A DNA stretch of 27,831 bases from JACQCF01 sp043742785 (GTDB lineage: Bacteria > Omnitrophota > Gorgyraeia > Zapsychrales > Fredricksoniimonadaceae), in NCBI GenBank assembly GCA_043742785.1, contig JAYTXU010000005.1, positions 1 to 27,831 of the forward strand, read 5' to 3'. This document shows, piece by piece, positions 16,567-22,988 of the stretch (positions within the stretch are counted from its first letter, which is position 1; every line of letters begins with the position of its first letter). The position numbers and the translations under genes are program-made. Under the pieces are notes generated by a model. It saw only the letters and a list, made by a program, of their open reading frames with translations. It made no database searches and was not told where the DNA came from.

Positions 16567-18270
16567 GTGAAAACCTTACTCGCTTTTTTAGTCGTTTTAT
16601 TATTTTCTCTGCCCACTTTTGCGGATCAAAATTCGCATGGTGGGCAGCTTGTTTTATCAGCTTCTTCCGATCCTAAAACTTTTAATGCCATTGTAGCTAG
16701 CGAAACATCCAGCTCCGTTGTCACAAGTATCTTGTTTGAAGGTCTCACCCGTGAAGATCCATTTACCTTGAAAACTCTTCCTAATTTGGCAGAGAGTTGG
16801 AGTGTTTCTATGGATGGATTGCAGTGGATTTTTTATTTACGCCGGGATGTGTTGTGGTTTGATGGTATGCCTTTTACAGCGGATGATGTGGTCTTTACTT
16901 TTAGAGATTTGATTTATAATCCAAAAATTCCAACATCTTCTAAAGATATATTCACGGTGGATGGTAAAGAATTCAAGGTTCAAAAGATTAATGATTACAC
17001 GGTTAGTTTTATTCTGCCAAAGAAGTTTGCACCTTTCCTTAGAAGTATGTCTCAGGCGATTTTGCCTAAACACGCGTTAGAAAAATTTGTTAAAGAGGGT
17101 AAGTTTTCTTTTAGCTGGAGCATTGATAGTAATCCTCATGATATCGTAGGAACTGGTCCGTTCTATTTGGATGAATATCATCCTGGTGAGCGCATGGTTT
17201 TTAAAAGGAATCCTCATTACTGGAAGCATTCTAAAGAAGGAGATGCCCTGCCGTATTTAGATAAGCTTATTTATTTAATTATTTCGGATCCTGATGCTTC
17301 TTTACTTAAATTTATCGATGGAGAATTAGATTCGATAGGTTTGCGTGGCCAGGATTATCCCTTGATCAAACCGATGGAGGCTAAAAAGAATTTTAAAATT
17401 TACGAAGCAGGAGCGGATTTTGGTAGCAGTTTTATTGTGTTTAATCAAAATCCAGGGTTAAATTCTACAACACAAAAACCATTTATGGATCCTATTAAGC
17501 GTTCCTGGTTTGAAAATGTATTTTTCCGTCAGGCTATAGCTCATGCTATTGATAAACAGAAGATCATTCAGATTCTTTTTAATGAATTAGGTTTTGTACA
17601 GGATGGTCCTATGAGTCCATCGAGTGGATTTTTTTATAATCCCCATGTGCCAGTTTATGAGTACAGTTTAGAAAAGGCTAGAGCATCACTCGTTCAAGGA
17701 GGCTTTGTTTTTAAGAATGGTCTTCTTTATGATGGTGCAGGACATCCGGTGGAATTTAATTTAAATACTAGTACAAGCTCTCAGCATAGCGAGAATATTC
17801 AAATGGCTTATATGATCCGTGCTGATTTGGAAAAGCTGGGGATTAAGGTGAATTTTCAACCCCTCGAGTTTAATACCTTGGTGAGCAAATTGATGGCTAG
17901 CTTCGATTGGGATGCCATTATTATTGGGTTAACCGGTGGGGTTGAACCTCATTTTGGTAAGAACGTTTGGGCTTCTTCTGGACAGCTGCATATGTGGAAT
18001 CCAAAACAGAAGACGCCAGCCACTGTATGGGAAAAGCGCTTAGATGAGATTTATAATCAAGGAGTGGAAGAATTAGATGAGAATAAACGTAAAATCCTTT
18101 ACGATGAATACCAGGTGATTGCTGCCGAACAATTACCGATGATTTATACGGTGCTGGGTGCTAATATTTTTGCTGTTAGAAACCGCTTCGGCAATCTCAA
18201 ACCCTCCGCCTATGCTGGTGCCTTTCATAATCTAGAAGAGATCTACGTTAAAGAGGCCCCTATTAAATAA
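16567..18270 (+). CDS. oppA: periplasmic peptide-binding protein of an ABC transporter (SBP family 5)
   Basis: This is the substrate-binding part of an oligopeptide/dipeptide-type importer. GTG at 16567 gives a clean signal peptide: MKTLLAFLVV, a hydrophobic core and PTFA|D, with cleavage expected after Ala19. There is no lipobox Cys, so a soluble periplasmic protein is expected. The SBP5 signature is plain: LVLSASSDPKTFN (28-40), FEGLTREDP (57-65) and WIFYLRRDVLWFDGMPFTADDVVFTF (87-112), then GTGPFYLDEY and later RQAIAHAIDKQKI. The 567-residue length is usual. It begins 8 nt after secG, so it belongs to the pgk operon, and is separated by about 1.2 kb and three genes from the matching permease and ATPase genes. 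The ligand (peptide, or another oligomer) is not certain. Confidence 0.9.
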   Translation: MKTLLAFLVVLLFSLPTFADQNSHGGQLVLSASSDPKTFNAIVASETSSSVVTSILFEGLTREDPFTLKTLPNLAESWSVSMDGLQWIFYLRRDVLWFDGMPFTADDVVFTFRDLIYNPKIPTSSKDIFTVDGKEFKVQKINDYTVSFILPKKFAPFLRSMSQAILPKHALEKFVKEGKFSFSWSIDSNPHDIVGTGPFYLDEYHPGERMVFKRNPHYWKHSKEGDALPYLDKLIYLIISDPDASLLKFIDGELDSIGLRGQDYPLIKPMEAKKNFKIYEAGADFGSSFIVFNQNPGLNSTTQKPFMDPIKRSWFENVFFRQAIAHAIDKQKIIQILFNELGFVQDGPMSPSSGFFYNPHVPVYEYSLEKARASLVQGGFVFKNGLLYDGAGHPVEFNLNTSTSSQHSENIQMAYMIRADLEKLGIKVNFQPLEFNTLVSKLMASFDWDAIIIGLTGGVEPHFGKNVWASSGQLHMWNPKQKTPATVWEKRLDEIYNQGVEELDENKRKILYDEYQVIAAEQLPMIYTVLGANIFAVRNRFGNLKPSAYAGAFHNLEEIYVKEAPIK

Positions 18271-18272
18271 TC

Positions 18273-18303
18273 TTGACGTATGGGGTGCTTATTCTGCTAT
18301 AAT
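18273..18303 (+). promoter_or_regulatory. extended -10 sigma-70 promoter, probably giving a leaderless mRNA
   Basis: TGCTATAAT at 18295-18303 is a perfect extended -10, and TTGACG at 18273-18278 is a near-consensus -35 with a long 19-nt spacer, tolerated with extended -10 elements. The expected start point, 6-7 nt after the -10, falls at or beside the A of ATG 18310. It begins 3 nt after the oppA stop. Confidence 0.7.
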
Positions 18304-18309
18304 ATCCTC

Positions 18310-18531
18310 ATGTTTGAAGATAAAGTCTTAGTTAAACACAAGCGCTTAGGTTATGAAGGCCTAATTGACGGAAAAACGAAATTAAGAATATTGTTTACCG
18401 GTAATAAAGCTGTTGAATTTCAATACCGCATTAAGATTGCCAATCAAGACAAACGTTACATCGCCCCCGAAGAAGATTTAAAAGCGATCAAGGCTCCAGT
18501 AGTCCTTAAACGCAAGAAGATTTTAGTCTAA
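18310..18531 (+). CDS. 73-residue basic protein of unknown function, probably leaderless
   Basis: I do not recognise this protein. From ATG 18310 it runs MFEDKVLVKHKRLGYEGLID, then alternating short hydrophobic and charged stretches (KLRILF, AVEFQYRIKI) that look like a small beta barrel, then RYIAPEEDLKAI and a strongly basic tail PVVLKRKKILV. That layout resembles small SH3/Tudor-like nucleic-acid or RNA-polymerase-binding folds, but this is a weak inference. An in-frame ATG at 18280 was rejected because it lies between the -35 and -10 elements. No ribosome site precedes ATG 18310. The following 109 nt (18532-18640) hold a T-rich stretch and no clear hairpin terminator. Confidence 0.7.
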   Translation: MFEDKVLVKHKRLGYEGLIDGKTKLRILFTGNKAVEFQYRIKIANQDKRYIAPEEDLKAIKAPVVLKRKKILV

Positions 18532-18640
18532 TCAATTTCGTATTTAATTAACCTCTTTTTTTATTTTTATACCTTGTCCCTTCCTTGGCTTAAAGGTAGA
18601 ATTAATAATATTATTTTAGGTATATTAATAAGGATATTTG

Positions 18641-19021
18641 ATGAACATCAAAGCTATGCGTAACGTTCACTTGTATCTCGGTGTATTTTTTGCACCGCTG
18701 CTTTTTTTCTTTTTAATCACCGGAGTTTTGCAGACATTTAATCTCCATGAAGAAAACAAAGAAGGAAGCTATAAGCCCCCGGAGATTATTGAATCCTTGG
18801 CTCAGGTTCATAAGCATCAGCGTTTTGAGCATGGGGATGATCACCCGGCGCCGTCACAACCGTTTCGTTATCTGATCGTGTTGATGACTTTTGGGCTCAT
18901 CGCCACGACGGTTTTAGGTATCATCATGGCCTTTAAATACACTCAAGCCTGGGTTGTTTGGGCTTGTTTATTTGGCGGAGTGGCTATTCCATGTTTTTTA
19001 TTATGGTGGGTGATGAGGTAG
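18641..19021 (+). CDS. small three-helix membrane protein, PepSY-TM-like
   Basis: The 126-residue protein has a first membrane helix (about 10-31), a soluble His-rich stretch (about 35-70, including VHKHQRFEHGDDH) and two more helices (about 76-96 and 101-124). The beginning, RNVHLYLGVFFAPLLFFFLITGVLQTF, resembles the first helix of PepSY-associated membrane proteins, which often have a His near the helix start and are thought to act in iron or electron-transfer settings. I take the ATG at 18641 with AAGGAT before it; the TTG just upstream is a less likely start. The several histidines could bind metal or heme, which is inference only. It stands alone between the 73-residue protein and ssb. 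Confidence 0.6.
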   Translation: MNIKAMRNVHLYLGVFFAPLLFFFLITGVLQTFNLHEENKEGSYKPPEIIESLAQVHKHQRFEHGDDHPAPSQPFRYLIVLMTFGLIATTVLGIIMAFKYTQAWVVWACLFGGVAIPCFLLWWVMR

Positions 19022-19054
19022 AATAATCTTTAATCTGTTACGAAAGGACTAATA

Positions 19055-19486
19055 ATGAGCTTGAATAGTGTGAACATCATGGGAAATCTAACGAGGGATC
19101 CGGAGTTAAAATACACGCCTTCAGGGAAGGGTGTTTGTAGTCTATCGATTGCAAATAATCGTGTTTATAACAAAGGGAATGAGAGAGTAACAGAGGTTTC
19201 TTACTTCGATGTGGAAGTCTGGGGACCAACGGCTGATAACTGTGTGAAGTATTTGAAAAAGGGAAGCGGCATCATCGTGGAAGGTCGTCTCAAGCAGGAT
19301 CGTTGGGAGAAGGATGGTAAAACTCAGAGCCGTGTACGGATTACAGCCAACAGCGTTCATTTCATGCCCAAACGTGCAGATGAAGGTGGTGCAGGTTCAT
19401 CGATGAAATCCCAAGATGACAGCAGTGCCGTCGCTGCTCATACGGCAGATACGATCAACCCAGAAGATATCGCCTGGCAAGATTAG
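19055..19486 (+). CDS. ssb: single-stranded DNA-binding protein
   Basis: SSB coats single-stranded DNA and recruits repair and replication proteins through its C-terminal tip. The OB fold is clear in residues 1-105: SLNSVNIMGNLTRDPELKYT (2-21), the aromatic FDVEVWG (51-57), NCVKYLKKGSGIIVEGRL (62-79) and the DRWEKDGKTQSRVRI strand (82-96). A short flexible linker follows, then a tip ending EDIAWQD. The usual bacterial tip is DDDIPF; here the last residues are W-Q-D, so the Pro-Phe hook is missing. At 143 residues it is short but in the normal range. AAAGGA lies before ATG 19055. It sits in the peptide-transporter region, 2 nt before oppB. Confidence 0.95.
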   Translation: MSLNSVNIMGNLTRDPELKYTPSGKGVCSLSIANNRVYNKGNERVTEVSYFDVEVWGPTADNCVKYLKKGSGIIVEGRLKQDRWEKDGKTQSRVRITANSVHFMPKRADEGGAGSSMKSQDDSSAVAAHTADTINPEDIAWQD

Positions 19487-19488
19487 GA

Positions 19489-20460
19489 ATGATTCTTTAC
19501 ATTCTTCGAAGACTATTGTTTGCCATACTTTTGCTTATAGGCATTAGCTTTTTAACTTTTTGGCTGATGCATGCAACTCCTGGCAATTTTTTCGATGCAC
19601 TCAAGCTTAATCCACAAATTTCTGCAGAAACTATTGCTCGTTATGAAAAGCTTTATGGCTTAGATAAACCATTCCTAGTGCAGTACGGGCATTGGCTGCT
19701 TAATGTTTGTAAGGGAGAGTTTGGGTATTCGTTTTTCTACAATGTTCCAGTCTCGCATTTAATTCTCACAAGACTTTTTAATACCATTATTTTATCTTTA
19801 GCGGCGTTAATATTGACGTGGGGATTGGCCATTCCTCTTGGCATTTGGGCTGCGCTCAATCATAATCGCTTCGTGGATAGATGTTTGTCCTTGTTTTCCT
19901 TCGCAGCCTTCTCTACGCCCAGTTTCTTTCTAGCTATGCTTTTGCTTTTTATGATTAGCCAGTGGGGCATTCTGCCTTTGGGAGGGATGCATAGCGCGGA
20001 CTATGAAAGCCTTTCGTGGCCGGCTCGAGTTTTAGATTTGGCAAAACATTTAGTGATTCCAACCATCGTTCTTTCTCTGGGGTCGATCGGCAGCCTGCAG
20101 CGTATTATGCGCGGTAATATGCTAGGCGTGCTGCGCCAGCAATACATCACCTCTGCCAGGGCGAAAGGTTTACCGGAGAGTCGTATTATTTATCGCCATG
20201 CGCTTAAGAATGCTTTTAATCCTTTGATTACCTTATTAGGTTATGAACTTTCCGGCCTTATCAGTGGAGCTGCCTTGATTGAAATCATCTGCTCTTGGCC
20301 TGGTATGGGAAGCCTCATGCTGACAGCCGTGCGCTCCAAGGATGTCTATGTGGTCATGGCTAATCTTTTATTAGCGAGTTCCTTATTATTGATTGGAAAT
20401 TTATTGGCGGATATTGCCTTAGCACGTTTGGATCCAAGGATACGATATGCAAAATCATAA
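19489..20460 (+). CDS. oppB: peptide ABC transporter permease, OppB/DppB type
   Basis: This is the first of two membrane subunits of the peptide importer. The 323 residues open with ILRRLLFAILLLIGISFLTF, the first helix typical of DppB/OppB, followed by a short periplasmic stretch containing RYEKLYGLDKPFLVQYGHWL, which is the conserved OppB/DppB segment. A cytoplasmic loop ARAKGLPESRIIYRHALKNAFNPL is the EAA-like loop that contacts the ATPases, and ICSWPGMGSLM comes near the C terminus. About six membrane helices are visible. The start lies 2 nt after ssb, and the end overlaps oppC by 14 nt, so both are probably cotranscribed. Confidence 0.93.
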   Translation: MILYILRRLLFAILLLIGISFLTFWLMHATPGNFFDALKLNPQISAETIARYEKLYGLDKPFLVQYGHWLLNVCKGEFGYSFFYNVPVSHLILTRLFNTIILSLAALILTWGLAIPLGIWAALNHNRFVDRCLSLFSFAAFSTPSFFLAMLLLFMISQWGILPLGGMHSADYESLSWPARVLDLAKHLVIPTIVLSLGSIGSLQRIMRGNMLGVLRQQYITSARAKGLPESRIIYRHALKNAFNPLITLLGYELSGLISGAALIEIICSWPGMGSLMLTAVRSKDVYVVMANLLLASSLLLIGNLLADIALARLDPRIRYAKS

Positions 20461-21517
20461 ACGACGACAAACAGGGAGTCTCCGGCATGAGGGGAAATCA
20501 CAATTTTCTTTAGCCATCGAAAGTTTTTCTAAGCATCGATCAGCCCTCTTCTGTTTTTATGTCTTAGTGGCTCTTTATGCCTGTGCTATTTTTGCGGATT
20601 TCATTTCCCCGTATCACTTTGATAATGAAGATAGAGAATATTCCTATTGTCCAGCTACCGCGATTGAATTTGTTGATCAAGGCCACTTGTCCTTACCCTT
20701 TGTCTATGGAAGAACACTTAAGTTTGATGCCAATCATCAGAGACAATATATCGTCGATAAAACCCAGAAATATCCGCTAAGATTATTGACTAAGGGACAT
20801 CTTTTTGGTGTTGATACGCCAGGGCGATTTTATATTTGGGGAGCTGATTCTAGAGGAAGGGATGTTTTTTCTCGAATCTTACAGGGGGCAAGGATTTCTT
20901 TATCCATTGGATTGTTGGGTAGTTTGATTTCTTTTTCTCTTGGTCTCTTGATTGGGGGAATTGCCGGATACTTTGGTGGATGGATAGATAGTTTTTTGAT
21001 GCGCACTTGTGAAATGTTTATGATTATTCCTGCTTTTTATTTGATGCTGGCCTTGCGTGCAGCTGTGCCTGAAGATGTGAGTGCTTTGCAGATCTATTTT
21101 ATGGTGATTTTTATTCTAGCTTTCATTGGATGGGCATCTCTAGCGCGTATCATTCGCGGAATGAGTCTGTCCTTACGTCAGCGTGATTTTGTGTTGGCAG
21201 CCAAGGCTATGGGTGTTTCAGATCTGAATATCATTGTGAAACACATCTTGCCCCACACGCTATCCTATTCCTTGGTGGCCATTATGCTAACGATCCCTTC
21301 TTATATTATGTTGGAAGCTGGTTTATCTTTATTTGGTTTAGGGATTCAGGATCCTATTCCTAGTTGGGGTAATATGTTGTCTGATGCTATGGGTATTGTA
21401 CAGATTCAATTTGCGCCTTGGATTATGATTCCAGGCCTGTTTATTTTTGTAACGGTTATTTGTTTTAATATAGTGGGCGATGCCCTGCGGGATGCGTTCG
21501 ATCCTCTTTATAAATAG
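20447..21517 (+). CDS. oppC: peptide ABC transporter permease, OppC/DppC type, with long periplasmic loop
   Basis: This is the second permease. The first helix (about 31-54) is followed by a long hydrophilic loop (about 55-130) before the conserved GADSRGRDVFSRILQGARIS (132-151) that opens the transport domain. A later AAKAMGVSDLNIIVKHILPH is the EAA loop, and GIQDPIPSWGNML is standard for OppC/DppC. The 75-residue loop is longer than in E. coli-type DppC, so these 356 residues exceed the common 300; similar elongated forms exist, so this may be lineage-specific rather than odd. AAGGA at 20436-20440 precedes the ATG within the end of oppB. Confidence 0.92.
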   Translation: MQNHKRRQTGSLRHEGKSQFSLAIESFSKHRSALFCFYVLVALYACAIFADFISPYHFDNEDREYSYCPATAIEFVDQGHLSLPFVYGRTLKFDANHQRQYIVDKTQKYPLRLLTKGHLFGVDTPGRFYIWGADSRGRDVFSRILQGARISLSIGLLGSLISFSLGLLIGGIAGYFGGWIDSFLMRTCEMFMIIPAFYLMLALRAAVPEDVSALQIYFMVIFILAFIGWASLARIIRGMSLSLRQRDFVLAAKAMGVSDLNIIVKHILPHTLSYSLVAIMLTIPSYIMLEAGLSLFGLGIQDPIPSWGNMLSDAMGIVQIQFAPWIMIPGLFIFVTVICFNIVGDALRDAFDPLYK

Positions 21518-21522
21518 ATCTT

Positions 21523-22287
21523 ATGAACAACTTACTTGAAGTCCATCAATTAACCGTCCGTGTTCAAGAGAAAATACTCTTGAATAATGTTTCTTTTAAA
21601 GCTGTAGAGGGAAGAATAACAGCCTTGGTTGGAGGTTCTGGCAGTGGTAAGACTACCATTGCTTCTTCTATTTTAAGATTATTACCAGATGCGTTGGAGA
21701 TTGAAGGCGGACAAGTTTTATTTAACAACAAAAGTCTTTTTCTCATCGATGAGGAATCGATGCGTATCCTTAGAGGTTCACAAATAGCTATGGTTTTTCA
21801 AGAGCCATTGTGGGCATTCAACCCTTTGATGACCATAGGAGAGCAGATAGATGAAGTCTTAAAAATCCATACAGCTTTACCTAAGAATCAACGGCGTCAG
21901 AAGGTCTTGGATGTTTTGTATAAAGTCGAACTGTCTAATCCAGCAGAAATTTATGATCGATATCCTCATCAATTAAGTGGAGGACAACGTCAGCGTGCTA
22001 TGATTGCTCAGGCGGTTATTATTAATCCAAAATTGATTATTGCTGATGAACCAACGAGTAATTTGGATGTTACCTTGCAGGCTAAGATTATGGATTTGTT
22101 TCGCCAGTTTAGAAAAGAAGGGACGACGATTCTATTAATTTCTCATGATTTAGGCATGGTGGTTCATTTGGCTGATGATGTGGTGATCTTAGAAAAGGGC
22201 AAGGTAGTAGAAGAAGGAACGGTGGATTTAATTATGAAACATCCAAAACATAAATATACTAAGGCCTTGATGGAGGCATTTGTATGA
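21523..22287 (+). CDS. oppD: peptide ABC transporter ATPase, OppD/DppD type
   Basis: This is the first ATPase of the importer. Walker A is GGSGSGKTT (37-45), the Q-loop is in MVFQEPLWAFNPLMTIGEQ, the signature LSGGQRQRAMIAQA begins near residue 151, Walker B is IIADEPTSNLD near 173, and the switch His is in LISHDLGMVVHLAD. With 254 residues it lacks the usual C-terminal Cys-rich extension that binds an iron-sulfur cluster in longer OppD/DppD proteins; the protein stops soon after MKHPKHKYTKALMEA. The start lies 5 nt after oppC and the stop overlaps oppF as ATGA, so the ATPases should be made together. Confidence 0.93.
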   Translation: MNNLLEVHQLTVRVQEKILLNNVSFKAVEGRITALVGGSGSGKTTIASSILRLLPDALEIEGGQVLFNNKSLFLIDEESMRILRGSQIAMVFQEPLWAFNPLMTIGEQIDEVLKIHTALPKNQRRQKVLDVLYKVELSNPAEIYDRYPHQLSGGQRQRAMIAQAVIINPKLIIADEPTSNLDVTLQAKIMDLFRQFRKEGTTILLISHDLGMVVHLADDVVILEKGKVVEEGTVDLIMKHPKHKYTKALMEAFV

Positions 22288-22988
22288 TTCTGCAGGTATC
22301 GAATCTTCAGAAATATTTTGGCAAGGTCAAAGCGGTTGATGGAGTGAGTTTTTCTGTCAATGAGGGGGAAAATCTTTGTATTATTGGTGAGTCCGGTTGC
22401 GGTAAATCCACCTTAGCTAAGTTAATGGTAGGATTACTGAAGGCAGACAAAGGAACTATCGAGGGTAATAAAAAAACTATTCAAATGGTTTTTCAAGATC
22501 CGTATAGTTCTCTTGATCCTTTGTGGAGCGTCAGTTCGATTTTAAAGGAAGCCTTCTGTAGACAAAAACTTTCCTCTAAAGAACAGACAGCAAAAATGCA
22601 GTCGATTCTAAAAGCTGTTGGTCTCACGAGCGATATGTTGAACAGATTTCCTCATGAATTTAGTGGGGGAGAGCGTCAGCGTATTGCCATTGCCCGTGCG
22701 CTATTAACTAACCCGCAGATTCTTATTTTAGATGAAGCCGTTTCATCCTTGGATGTTTTGGTACAAAAGCAGATCATCGATCTTTTAATGGATATCAAAC
22801 GTCAATTTCGTTTGACTTATATTTTTATTTCTCATAATTTGAGGGTGGTTAAAAGATTTAGTGATAGAATAGCGGTGATGCATGAAGGAAGAATTATTGA
22901 AATGGATTTAACGCAGGTTATTTTCCAGTCACCGCAGAGAGCATATACTCAACAATTAATTAGGGCGGCTTTTGATTATCAAATATGA
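22284..22988 (+). CDS. oppF: peptide ABC transporter ATPase, OppF/DppF type
   Basis: This is the second ATPase, pairing with OppD. Walker A reads GESGCGKST (35-43), the Q-loop follows in MVFQDPYSSLDPLWSV, the signature is FSGGERQRIAIARAL, Walker B is ILILDEAVSSLDV, and the switch His is in FISHNLRVVKRF. The DxxYSSLDP stretch after the Q-loop is typical of OppF/DppF. At 234 residues it is short for the family, which mostly has 300-330, because the C-terminal domain is reduced to a stub after FQSPQRAYTQQL. It overlaps oppD at its start and the next gene at its stop, both by 4 nt. Confidence 0.92.
   Translation: MILQVSNLQKYFGKVKAVDGVSFSVNEGENLCIIGESGCGKSTLAKLMVGLLKADKGTIEGNKKTIQMVFQDPYSSLDPLWSVSSILKEAFCRQKLSSKEQTAKMQSILKAVGLTSDMLNRFPHEFSGGERQRIAIARALLTNPQILILDEAVSSLDVLVQKQIIDLLMDIKRQFRLTYIFISHNLRVVKRFSDRIAVMHEGRIIEMDLTQVIFQSPQRAYTQQLIRAAFDYQI

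Noticed and set aside
18280..18309. Upstream in-frame ATG for the 73-residue protein
   Set aside because: It lies between the -35 and -10 elements, would be before the transcript start and has no ribosome site.
18532..18640. T-rich gap after the 73-residue protein as a terminator
   Set aside because: T-runs are present but no GC-rich hairpin precedes them.
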